Below are positions 5,819 through 13,243 of a stretch of 14,848 bases of DNA, in pieces. The position numbers and the translations under genes were made by a program. The stretch spans positions 1-14,848 of the forward strand of contig CAYROY010000091.1 of the NCBI GenBank assembly GCA_964426155.1. Direction: 5' to 3'. The first letter of the stretch is position 1. The number at the start of each line of letters is the position of its first letter. The stretch comes from M55B120 sp964426155 (GTDB lineage Bacteria; Actinomycetota; Humimicrobiia; Humimicrobiales; Humimicrobiaceae). A model generated the notes under the pieces. The model had not been told where the DNA came from. It searched no databases and saw only the letters and a list, made by a program, of their open reading frames with translations.

Positions 5819-6772
5819 ATGGATACAAAGGATATGGACCCTAAATTTGAAAAGTATTTAAAGGAGGTTAAGCTAAAGCAAAAAAAAGTGTTTTCTGTAC
5901 CTGACATTAAAAAGGCGAGAATACTGGCTGATGAGATAACATCTTCTGAGATAAGTAGGCCGGAGAAAGTTTTTGATTTAAAAGATATTGCTATAAAGGG
6001 ATATAGAAACGATATAACTCTTCGTTTATATAAACCAGGAGGAAAATCTCCTTTACCGGTTTTATTGTTTTTTCATGGAGGTGGCTGGGTTTTTGGAAAC
6101 CTTAAAAACTATGAGAGTTTTTGTACCCAGATTGCCAATCTTTCATCAAGTGCGGTTGTTTCAGTTGAATACAACCTGGCTCCCGAGCATAAATTTCCTG
6201 AGCCTTTGGAAGACTGCTACTCTGCTTTAATATGGATACTGGAAAATGGCAATAAATATGGCCTGGACCCGTCACGCCTGATAATATGCGGTGATAGTGC
6301 GGGGGGCAATATTTCTGCTGCTGTTACGCTTATGGCAAGAGATAGAGGTATTTCATCCATCGGGTATCAGGTTCTTATATATCCGGCAGTTGATCTTTCA
6401 AATTTTGACTATGAATCCTTTAAATTATTCGGGACTGGTAATTTACTTGGAACAAACGATATGCCTCTGGCAATTGAGAGATATCTTAATAGAATGGATG
6501 AGTGTTACAATCCTTACGTATCTCCAATTCTGGCAAAAGATTTCTCAAATCTTCCGCCTGCATATGTAATTACTGCAGGATACGATGTATTAAGAGATCA
6601 GGGTCATGAATACGCATTAAAGCTGGCGAAGGCAGGGGTGACGGTAACTATAAGGTGCTATAAAGAATTCATGCATGGGTTTTTTACAATGGATGCAATA
6701 TCTGATGCGGTACGTCCGGCTATTGTTGAAACAGCGGTATTTTTAAAGAAAGTATTTGATGGGATGGTATGA
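5819..6772 (+). CDS. HSL-type alpha/beta hydrolase (esterase/acylesterase)
   Basis: Cytoplasmic carboxylesterase of the hormone-sensitive-lipase (bacterial family IV, Aes-like) group, 317 residues, normal length. Visible elements: oxyanion motif HGGGW (86-90), nucleophile elbow GDSAGG with Ser160 (158-163), the supporting YNLAPEHKFPEPLEDC block (118-133), and a triad completed by Asp256 (YDVLRD) and His286 (FMHGFF). No signal peptide is present, so it acts inside the cell. It starts at ATG 5819 behind GAAAGGAG. Its place between importer and GH32 suggests that it removes acetyl or other acyl groups from the imported sugar. That is inference from context; the family is promiscuous on short acyl esters. 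Confidence 0.92.
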   Translation: MDTKDMDPKFEKYLKEVKLKQKKVFSVPDIKKARILADEITSSEISRPEKVFDLKDIAIKGYRNDITLRLYKPGGKSPLPVLLFFHGGGWVFGNLKNYESFCTQIANLSSSAVVSVEYNLAPEHKFPEPLEDCYSALIWILENGNKYGLDPSRLIICGDSAGGNISAAVTLMARDRGISSIGYQVLIYPAVDLSNFDYESFKLFGTGNLLGTNDMPLAIERYLNRMDECYNPYVSPILAKDFSNLPPAYVITAGYDVLRDQGHEYALKLAKAGVTVTIRCYKEFMHGFFTMDAISDAVRPAIVETAVFLKKVFDGMV

Positions 6773-6804
6773 GGCTTTAATTTAATTAAGATAAAGTTGC
6801 TGTT

Positions 6805-8343
6805 TTGGATAAATATATAGGGTTAGAAAGGGTGATTACTATTAGCAGCAGTCTGGATAAAATCGGACATCAGCGATTGGTAAAAAAAGCTGAAGAATCC
6901 ATAAATAAAGTTAAGGATGAAGTGGCAAAAGACAGCTACAGGCTTAAATACCATTTCATGGCTCCGGCATACTGGATTAATGATCCAAACGGCTTAATAT
7001 ATTTTAATGGTAAATATCATATGTTTTACCAGTGCAATCCCTATGCCCCCAGATGGGGTACGATGCACTGGGGGCATGCAAGAAGCAAGGACCTTGTACA
7101 CTGGGAATATCTTCCCATAGCACTTGCTCCCAGCGAGGATTATGATTTAGACAAAAGGGGAGGCTGCTTTTCTGGAAGTGCTGTTGATAATAATGGTACG
7201 CTCACCATTATTTATACGGGAGCTGCAAGAAGAGATGGAAGGCTGGTACAGTCCCAGTGTCTGGCTACCAGTGCCGATGGCATTATTTTTGAGAAATATA
7301 AGAGAAATCCTGTCATTCCGGCACCACCTGAAGAGGGGTCCGTGGATTTTAGAGACCCAAGAGTATGGAAGCACGGTAATAAATGGTATATGGTTATCGG
7401 TTCAAGCAATAACGGAAAAGGGAAGGCATTACTTTACCGCTCGGGTGATTTGAAAAAATGGGATTATATAGGGGTGCTTGCTGAAAGTGATGGCTCTCTG
7501 GGGACCATGTGGGAGTGCCCCGACTTCTTCCCGATAGGGGAAAAATATGTTCTTATTTTCTCGCCTATGGGTGTAGTGGGAAAGAACACCTTTTACATTG
7601 TGGGGGATATGGACTATAAAACAGTTAAATTCACATGGGATATTATAGGAGAAGTTGACTGTGGTTTTGATTATTATGTAGCCCAGACATTTCTGGATGG
7701 GATGGGCAGAAGAATAATAATAGGCTGGGTCAATGCATGGAACTGGATACCCTGGTGGAAAGGTTTTGGTTTTCCAACAGCTAAAAACTGGTGTGGAGCT
7801 ATGTCGATACCCAGAGTTATAGAGATGGGTGATGACGGGCGCCTTAAGTTTCAGCCTGTAGAAGAGCTTAAAGTTCTTCGCGATAATCACTTCAGGTTAG
7901 AGAATACGAAGGTGATACCCGGTGTAAGAGTACTGCCTGGAAAAGTAAGCGATAAATGTCTTGAGATAATTGCAGAATTTGAACTTAAAGGCTGCAGGGC
8001 TAAAGAGTTTGGCGTTAGCCTGAGGTGCTCTGAAAGTGAAAACGAGGGAGTAGAAATTTTATACAATATAAAAGACGTCGAATTGCGTTTTAGCATGCGG
8101 CGGTCTGATTCCGGCAGTGAAGGCATAAAGACCTGCAAACTTGACACTGGCAGCAGTAAAGCCTTAAAGCTCCATATTTTTTTAGATACTTCCATATTGG
8201 AAATATTTGCAGATGATGGCCGGGTTTGCCTGACTAATAATATATATCCCAGATCCGGGATAAGAGATATTGATATATTTGCCCGTGGCGGAGATGTAAA
8301 ACTGATATATATTGATATCTGGAAACTAAAATCAATATGGTAA
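6805..8343 (+). CDS. GH32 beta-fructofuranosidase (sucrose or sucrose-6-phosphate hydrolase)
   Basis: Hydrolyses terminal beta-fructofuranosyl bonds, as in sucrose, sucrose-6-phosphate or short fructans. It is cytoplasmic, as no signal peptide is visible. Residues follow the TTG start. The five-bladed propeller carries all three catalytic motifs: WINDPNG (57-63, nucleophile Asp60), FRDP (182-185, Asp184) and WECPD (236-240, acid/base Glu237). MHWGHARSKDLVHWEYLP (87-104) is typical of the invertase/ScrB type. A beta-sandwich domain follows from about 370, with SILEIFADDG near the C-terminus. At 512 residues it is of normal length. The start is uncertain: TTG 6805 has no good ribosome site, whereas AAAGGGTGAT (6827-6836) lies 4 nt before an in-frame ATT at 6841, which would remove 12 residues. 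ATG 6958 (residue 52) looks too late because it loses the YHF strand before WINDPNG. Confidence 0.93.
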   Translation: MDKYIGLERVITISSSLDKIGHQRLVKKAEESINKVKDEVAKDSYRLKYHFMAPAYWINDPNGLIYFNGKYHMFYQCNPYAPRWGTMHWGHARSKDLVHWEYLPIALAPSEDYDLDKRGGCFSGSAVDNNGTLTIIYTGAARRDGRLVQSQCLATSADGIIFEKYKRNPVIPAPPEEGSVDFRDPRVWKHGNKWYMVIGSSNNGKGKALLYRSGDLKKWDYIGVLAESDGSLGTMWECPDFFPIGEKYVLIFSPMGVVGKNTFYIVGDMDYKTVKFTWDIIGEVDCGFDYYVAQTFLDGMGRRIIIGWVNAWNWIPWWKGFGFPTAKNWCGAMSIPRVIEMGDDGRLKFQPVEELKVLRDNHFRLENTKVIPGVRVLPGKVSDKCLEIIAEFELKGCRAKEFGVSLRCSESENEGVEILYNIKDVELRFSMRRSDSGSEGIKTCKLDTGSSKALKLHIFLDTSILEIFADDGRVCLTNNIYPRSGIRDIDIFARGGDVKLIYIDIWKLKSIW

Positions 8344-8352
8344 AAAAAGATG

Positions 8353-8370
8353 ATAAAACTATAGTTTTAT
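8353..8370. promoter_or_regulatory. 18-bp perfect AT palindrome after the GH32 gene
   Basis: ATAAAACTATAGTTTTAT is self-complementary over its full length and is followed by AATTTTTAAT. It might be a weak terminator or attenuator between the GH32 and kinase genes, or a protein site. A palindrome of this size in AT-rich DNA could be chance. Confidence 0.3.
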
Positions 8371-8391
8371 AATTTTTAATGGGTTTTATAG

Positions 8392-8415
8392 ACTATTTGT
8401 CTACCTGTAAATAGT
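8392..8415 (+). promoter_or_regulatory. hairpin abutting the kinase ribosome site
   Basis: ACTATTT (8392-8398) pairs with AAATAGT (8409-8415) across a 10-nt loop. The second arm ends directly at GGAGG (8416-8420), the ribosome site for the ATG at 8428. Such a structure could tune initiation; no data beyond the pairing support this. Confidence 0.3.
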
Positions 8416-8427
8416 GGAGGATTTTCG

Positions 8428-9441
8428 ATGAGCGGCTGTTCAAATGATAAAAAAAACAATGTAAAAAGAAATGTAAGCGATAAGATCAGAAAGAGACTTC
8501 CCTGGATTCCTGAAGAAATCAGAGATATGGGAAGCATACCTGTGGGCGATATGCCTGGTGATAAAATAAAGATTAACTCTGAACATATCAGGAAAGCTCG
8601 GATAATTTTTCCGAAATTATTGGAGCTGCTTATACCGCCACTTGATGAAAACCCTTATAAACGTGCAGTTGTAGTTATTTACGGGGGGTCCGGTGCAGGC
8701 AAGTCCGAGATAGCATCCCTGATATCCTATTATCTTAACTGCATGGATTTAGGTAGCTATATTCTTTCTGGAGACAACTATCCCCACAGAATACCAAAAT
8801 ACAACGATGCAGAGAGGCTCCGTATCTTCAGGGAAAGTGGAATCAGAGGTCTTATTTCTAACGGACAGTATACTGAGGGAAGGCATGAAATACTGAAAAA
8901 GATCCAGGAAAGCGGCAATGATTCAAACCCGGATTATGTTAGCCGCTACCCGTGGCTTTCAGTTTACCAGAGTGCGGGAAGAAGCGGACTTAAGAATTAT
9001 CTGGGGACCATTAAAGAAATAGATTTTAAAGAGCTTACGGTAATTATATCCCGGTTTAAAAAAGGCGAATCCAGGATATTCCTTAAAAGAATGGGAAGAG
9101 AAGAAACGGAACTCTGGTATGAATCTGTTGATTTCAGTGATAAAAATATTATGATTATAGAATGGACTCATGGCAGCAGCCAGAATCTTCAGGGCGTAGA
9201 TATACCGATTCTGCTTTACAGCACTCCTCAGGATACACTTGAACACAGAAGGTCACGCAATAGGGATGGTGCGACCGACAGCCCATTTACGAAAATGGTG
9301 CTGGGGATAGAACAGGAAATGCTGATTTCACAGGCTCCAAAGGCGAAACTTATATTATCAAAGAGCGGTGAGATATTGGCTTACCGGGATTTTGTCAGGC
9401 TCATGGCAAAAGAAAAAGGCGCAGGAAGAAATAATGAATAG
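8428..9441 (+). CDS. P-loop kinase of unrecognised specificity, sugar-operon type
   Basis: A 337-residue cytoplasmic P-loop protein. Walker A is GGSGAGKS (86-93). SGDNYPHR (114-121) holds Asp116, placed like the substrate or magnesium acid of the uridine kinase, phosphoribulokinase and adenylylsulfate kinase fold. A second acidic site follows in IIEWTHGSS (243-251), and an Arg-rich lid-like segment in HRRSRNRDGATDSPF (273-287). These features indicate ATP-dependent phosphotransfer to a small molecule. The first 75 residues have no recognised domain. The start is ATG 8428, 7 nt after GGAGG. Its last 8 nt overlap the GH13 phosphorylase gene, so the two are probably made together and act on linked substrates. 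Candidate acceptors are the imported disaccharide, fructose or glucose-1-phosphate (inference). Kinase identity is well supported; the substrate is unknown. Confidence 0.85.
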   Translation: MSGCSNDKKNNVKRNVSDKIRKRLPWIPEEIRDMGSIPVGDMPGDKIKINSEHIRKARIIFPKLLELLIPPLDENPYKRAVVVIYGGSGAGKSEIASLISYYLNCMDLGSYILSGDNYPHRIPKYNDAERLRIFRESGIRGLISNGQYTEGRHEILKKIQESGNDSNPDYVSRYPWLSVYQSAGRSGLKNYLGTIKEIDFKELTVIISRFKKGESRIFLKRMGREETELWYESVDFSDKNIMIIEWTHGSSQNLQGVDIPILLYSTPQDTLEHRRSRNRDGATDSPFTKMVLGIEQEMLISQAPKAKLILSKSGEILAYRDFVRLMAKEKGAGRNNE

Positions 9442-11155
9442 CAACGGTAAAACACCGGCAAAAGCAATAATTAAAGCAGGCCCGATGTTTAATGCATATC
9501 CTGATAGTATTGGAGGGACATTAGGGGATATTGTAAAATTTCTTCAGATTCCTGAACTGAAAGATGTATTTCAGTCATTTTACATAATGCCGAGCATTTT
9601 TAATACTGACCTTGATAGAGGATTTTCAGTTATTGATTATGAGTTAAATGAACTTTTTGCTTCACAGAAAGATTTAAGAGATCTAAATAAACTTGGCATA
9701 TCCCTCAAATTTGATTTCGTATTAAACCATTCTTCAGTGCTTTCCAGACAGTTTCAGGATATCTTAAAAAATGGTGAGAATTCAAAATATAAAGACTTTT
9801 TCATAAACTGGAATAAATTCTGGGAAGGTTATGGCAAAATGACTGATGAAGGCTATATCCAGCCGGATTATGAGTATATTAAGGATATGTTTTTCAGAAA
9901 ACCCGGGCTTCCCATACTTAAAGTCCGTATTCCCGGCGGGAAAGAAATTCCTTACTGGAATACCTTTTACCAGGAGATTAAATATGAAAATATTGATGCC
10001 CAGGAACTGATGAGAGTAATGGAGATCCAGTTTGTGTCGGCTCAAAAGTTGGCTGATATCATAAATAAGGCTATAAATGAAGGAAAGAAACCTTCCGATA
10101 TCGAATTTGGGCGGTTTGAGCGTTATCGTAAAAATGTAATAGATATGCTCGAGTCCAGGTGTAAGTACCTGGGACAAATGGACCTTAATATAAAGTCTCC
10201 ACTGGTATGGGGATTTTACGAGGATACGCTGAAAAAACTTGCACAGTATGGAGCGGAGATTATAAGGCTGGATGCATTTGCGTATACTTCTAAGGAACCG
10301 GGCGCCAGAAATTTTCTAAACGATCCTGGAACCTGGGAATTGTTGAGGCGTATAAAAGTACTGGCTGACAGGTACGGGCTGGTTATTTTACCGGAGATTC
10401 ATTCAAGGTATGATAAAAAAATACACGAAAAGCTTGCCGAAGAAGGCTATATGACTTATGACTTTTTCTTACCGGGGTTGATATTAGACGCGATAGAGAG
10501 GAATACAAATGAGTCTTTAATTAAATGGGCCGGAGACCTGCAGGAGAAAGGCATAAGAGTTGTAAACATGCTTGGCTGTCATGACGGTATACCATTGCTG
10601 GACTTAAAAGGCCTGATAGCTGATGAGCAGATAGAGAGATTGATTGAAATGGTTGTTAAGAGAGGCGGTTATGTAAAGGATCTGCATGCTAAAAAAAATA
10701 TATACTACCAGGTAAATGCTACTTATTATAGCGCCCTGGGTGAAGATGACGCCAGATTACTTCTAGCCAGGGCAATCCAGATATTTATGCCCGGAAAGCC
10801 GCAGGTATGGTACCTGGATCTTCTTGCAGGAAAGAATGACTATGCTGCTGTAAAAAAAGCCGGTCCGGGAGGTCATAAGGAAATTAACCGGACAGATCTG
10901 GTACTGGAACAGGCCTGCAAAGCACTTAAGAAAAAAGTTGTCCGTAAGCAGCTCTCTCTGCTTAAATTTAGAAACAGCTTCCCGGCTTTTGGTTTTGAAG
11001 CGAAATTTAAAATACTCAATTCTGAACCAGAAGTATTAAAACTTAGCTGGGAGAATAATGGTTATATGGCAATACTGGAAGCTAATTTGAAAAACTATTC
11101 CTACAATATAACTGCAACTGATAAAAAGGGCAGGGCTTTATATAATTTCAGGTAA
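9434..11155 (+). CDS. GH13 sucrose-phosphorylase-like enzyme (GH13_18 relative)
   Basis: A 573-residue cytoplasmic retaining enzyme related to sucrose, sucrose-6F-phosphate and glucosylglycerate phosphorylases, which split an alpha-glucoside with phosphate to give glucose-1-phosphate. Visible: FDFVLNHSS (94-101); IIRLDAFAY with nucleophile Asp280, followed by SKEPG as in sucrose phosphorylases; VILPEIHSRY with acid/base Glu321; the YDFFLPGLILDA block (342-353); and NMLGCHDGIP with Asp384 stabilising the transition state. Later blocks PQVWYLDLLAGKND (456-469) and HKEINR (481-486) also match that group. About 60 residues (185-245) between the YWNTF and QMDLN motifs look like an insertion compared with classical sucrose phosphorylase. 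ATG 9434, with AGGAAG (9423-9428) 5 nt before it, is preferred over an upstream in-frame GTG at 9368 lying inside the kinase gene. The acceptor sugar, free or phosphorylated, cannot be read. Confidence 0.88.
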   Translation: MNSNGKTPAKAIIKAGPMFNAYPDSIGGTLGDIVKFLQIPELKDVFQSFYIMPSIFNTDLDRGFSVIDYELNELFASQKDLRDLNKLGISLKFDFVLNHSSVLSRQFQDILKNGENSKYKDFFINWNKFWEGYGKMTDEGYIQPDYEYIKDMFFRKPGLPILKVRIPGGKEIPYWNTFYQEIKYENIDAQELMRVMEIQFVSAQKLADIINKAINEGKKPSDIEFGRFERYRKNVIDMLESRCKYLGQMDLNIKSPLVWGFYEDTLKKLAQYGAEIIRLDAFAYTSKEPGARNFLNDPGTWELLRRIKVLADRYGLVILPEIHSRYDKKIHEKLAEEGYMTYDFFLPGLILDAIERNTNESLIKWAGDLQEKGIRVVNMLGCHDGIPLLDLKGLIADEQIERLIEMVVKRGGYVKDLHAKKNIYYQVNATYYSALGEDDARLLLARAIQIFMPGKPQVWYLDLLAGKNDYAAVKKAGPGGHKEINRTDLVLEQACKALKKKVVRKQLSLLKFRNSFPAFGFEAKFKILNSEPEVLKLSWENNGYMAILEANLKNYSYNITATDKKGRALYNFR

Positions 11156-11198
11156 GTCATGCTGGCACAGGTAACCGGCCTGAGGGCTGATTGGTTTG

Positions 11199-11372
11199 AT
11201 GCTCGGACACTCCCGGGAATCTGCAGGGAAAACACGGGAAGAAATTGCACGGCAAATTGGACTAAAAAGTGCAATATCCGGAATAGAAAATCGCGCAGAG
11301 GATATTAAATTATCAACACTGGTACGTATGGCAGAAACTCCGGGAAAGAGTGTTAATATTAATATAGTCTAA
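11199..11372 (+). pseudogene. XRE-type HTH antitoxin remnant (HigA-like)
   Basis: A 57-codon frame from ATG 11199 to TAA 11370-11372 encodes GKTREEIARQIGLKSAISGI, followed by ENRAEDIKLSTLVRMAETPG and KSVNI. This is the helix-turn-helix core of HigA/XRE antitoxins, where the usual pattern is GxTQEEIAxxIGxxxxxISxIE...LSTLxxIAxAxGxxLxI. The N-terminal part usual in such proteins is missing: the frame is closed by TGA at 11181, and only a poor ribosome site (GAGGG, 12 nt upstream) is present. No toxin gene is adjacent. It is most likely a decayed toxin-antitoxin half; a functional mini-regulator is less likely. Confidence 0.5.
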
Positions 11373-11400
11373 TTTATCCTTTTTAGTTAAAATATAAAAT

Positions 11401-12252
11401 ATGCAGATAGAAAAAAAGAAATTAAAAAGTGGTTTTGAGCTCCCGGTATTTGGTTTTGGTACCTGGACAGTCGGAGGAAGAGAGGAAAGAGACCCTGATA
11501 ATGACGACAGGGCAGATATTTACGCCATAAAGACAGCAATTGAAATGGGAATAACCCACATTGATACCGCAGAGATGTATTCAGAAGGGCATGCCGAAGA
11601 ACTGGTGGGCGAGGCAATAAGGGGTTATGACCGCTCCTCCCTTGTAATAGCTACCAAAGTCTGGCACACCAATCTTCATTACCAAGACCTTATAAATTCC
11701 TGCAGGCAGAGCCTAAAAAGGCTGGGCACAGATTACGCAGATATATATATCATACATTACCCCAACCCTTCTGTGGATATAAGAGAAACCATGGAAGCAA
11801 TGGATTATCTGGCTGAGAAAGGTTATATAAAATATATAGGGGTTAGTAATTTCAGTGTTGAGCAGTTCATAGAGGCACAAAAGCATACCGAAAATAAAAT
11901 AGTCTCTAACCAGCTTTACTATAATATGGCAAATAGAGAACCGGCAAAGAATGGATTCCTTGAATACGCTTTAGAAAATGACATAATGCTGGTTGCCTGG
12001 AGACCCCTGGAAAAAGGAATTTTTTCTGTAGCAGAAGAAAGTATAATTGAGAAGTTATGTAAAAAATACGGCAAAACAGGAAACCAGATTGCCATTAACT
12101 GGCTTATCTCCCAGGATAATGTAGCCACCATATCAAAGTCAGGAAGTGCCGGGCACTTAAAAGAAAACCTCGGGGCCCTGGGCTGGAAAATGGATAAATC
12201 CGATATAGAACTTGTTATGAAAAGATTTCCCAGGATAGCCACATCTGACTGA
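11401..12252 (+). CDS. aldo/keto reductase
   Basis: NAD(P)H-dependent carbonyl reductase of the AKR superfamily, 283 residues, cytoplasmic. The (beta/alpha)8 core shows the expected sites: FGFGTWTVGG (17-26); catalytic Asp55 and Tyr60 in HIDTAEMYSEGHAEE; Lys86 in VIATKVW; His119 in IYIIHYPNPS; then YIGVSNFS and SNQLYYN. Near the C-terminus, ATISKSGSAGHLKENLGAL is the nucleotide-phosphate-binding segment. The length is typical of a compact bacterial AKR. No clear Shine-Dalgarno precedes ATG 11401; the upstream DNA is AT-rich. It lies 246 nt after the phosphorylase gene and past the XRE remnant, so it may not belong to the sugar operon. The physiological substrate is unknown. Confidence 0.93.
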   Translation: MQIEKKKLKSGFELPVFGFGTWTVGGREERDPDNDDRADIYAIKTAIEMGITHIDTAEMYSEGHAEELVGEAIRGYDRSSLVIATKVWHTNLHYQDLINSCRQSLKRLGTDYADIYIIHYPNPSVDIRETMEAMDYLAEKGYIKYIGVSNFSVEQFIEAQKHTENKIVSNQLYYNMANREPAKNGFLEYALENDIMLVAWRPLEKGIFSVAEESIIEKLCKKYGKTGNQIAINWLISQDNVATISKSGSAGHLKENLGALGWKMDKSDIELVMKRFPRIATSD

Positions 12253-12447
12253 GAGTATTTAACCGCGAGAATATCTTAATTGCAGTTTGTTTTATAGTAG
12301 TATCTAAATTAACTGCATACTTAATAGTTTTATATAATCACAGGAGCCAGTACCTAAAACCAATTCAATTTTATAGCCAGAACTGTAATTGAAAGTGGTA
12401 GAATAATATAGTTATCAATTTCAGCTATTAATAATTTAGAAAGCAAT
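12253..12447. other. intergenic region before the radical SAM gene
   Basis: 195 AT-rich bases. Short inverted repeats are present (GCAGTT/AACTGC near 12281-12316; TTCAATT/AATTGAA near 12364-12394), neither followed by a U-run. Nothing else is supported. Confidence 0.35.
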
Positions 12448-13116
12448 ATGATTACCAGTTTTTTGAGAATATTTGCTGCCAGGTCGATAAAGCCCTTTAT
12501 TTTTCACAGGAATTACAGGGGCAACATTGACCTGAGTGTAAAAAATACAGGATTATATTTTCACATACCATTCTGTAAGATGCTTTGCCCTTTTTGTCCT
12601 TATTATAAAGTAAAATATGACCGTGAGCTTCTTAAAGAATTCTGCCGGACACTGCTTGAGGAAATAAAACTTATGGCCTCTCTTGCCGGTGGTAGAAAAG
12701 AGATAGAAAGTATATATTTTGGCGGTGGCACTCCCGCGCTGGCAGTAGATTATCTTCCCGAAATAATTGAAGTTACCAGAAAACTTTTTGATGTAAAAGG
12801 GGATATTGGTATAGAGCTCCACCCGAGGGATGTTACACCGGATCTTCTTGAGAAGCTAAAAAGATACGGGTTTAATATGATAAGCATAGGAATCCAGTCT
12901 TTTATGGATACTTCGTTATCTGCTCTTGAAAGAGAAAAAATTGATAACATGACAAAGCTTATTATGCTGGGTGATTTTAATTTCGAGGTAATAGATGTGG
13001 ATCTGATATTCGGGATTCCGGGGCAGAGTGAAGAAGATTTGGTTTATGATTTCAGGACGGCTGCGGAAAATGGGGCGACCCAGATTTCGACTTATCCTTT
13101 TATAGAATTTACCTAT
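12448..13116 (+). pseudogene. HemN/HemW-like radical SAM gene, 5' part, disrupted by IS
   Basis: The first 223 codons belong to a radical SAM protein of the HemN/HemW (coproporphyrinogen dehydrogenase-like) family. Residues 37-53 (YFHIPFCKMLCPFCPYY) hold the CxxxCxxC cluster site (Cys43, Cys47, Cys50). FGGGTPAL (91-98) is the SAM-binding GGGTP motif. GIELHPRDVTPDLL, then RYGFNMISIGIQSFMD and DVDLIFGIPGQSEEDL, are successive core-barrel blocks. The host sequence stops after PFIEFTY, where the IS left end begins. The next 32 codons to TAG 13213-13215 are read from IS DNA and are hydrophobic nonsense. Family members are usually near 400 residues or more, so the C-terminal half is separated and should lie beyond the right edge. 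AGAAAG before the ATG is a weak ribosome site. The protein is probably non-functional here. Confidence 0.85.
13113..13116. other. probable 4-bp target-site duplication, left copy
   Basis: CTAT directly precedes the left IS end. The three bases after the right IS end (14846-14848) are CTA, where the window stops. Of the short lengths checked, only 4 bp agrees with both flanks. Confidence 0.5.
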
Positions 13117-13132
13117 GAGCCTGTCCTACAAT
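13117..13132. repeat. IS left terminal inverted repeat
   Basis: GAGCCTGTCCTACAAT, the inward mate of the right end GAGCCTGTCCGAGAAT (read on the minus strand); 14 of 16 identical, the first 10 perfect. Confidence 0.88.
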
Positions 13133-13212
13133 CACCAATTAATTTAAGTAAAACAGACACTTTCAATAAAATTTCCAATTTTTTTTTAATATTTTTGATA
13201 TTCTTCGCTATT

Positions 13213-13230
13213 TAGGCCCATATAGGCCTA
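13213..13230. terminator. hairpin inside the IS, just past the transposase stop
   Basis: TAGGCC (13213-13218) and GGCCTA (13225-13230) can pair across a 6-nt loop. It lies 13 nt beyond the end of the transposase gene on its downstream side. No U-run follows in the transposase direction, so it may be a weak terminator or a shield against outside transcription. The overlapping TATAGGCCTATA palindrome is part of the same structure. Confidence 0.35.
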
Positions 13231-13243
13231 TATCTTCAATATA

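Noticed and set aside
7429..7890. 153-codon minus-strand ORF
   Set aside because: It lies wholly inside the GH32 gene, which has intact catalytic motifs, and its own sequence shows no family features.
8428..8445. SGC near the kinase N-terminus as a lipobox
   Set aside because: There is no hydrophobic signal segment before the Cys, and a P-loop kinase is expected in the cytoplasm.
9368..9433. GTG 9368 as start of the GH13 gene
   Set aside because: It lies deep inside the kinase gene without a ribosome site; ATG 9434 has AGGAAG at good spacing.
13117..13215. C-terminal tail of the radical SAM frame
   Set aside because: It is encoded by the IS left end, as shown by the terminal repeat, and is not part of the original protein.
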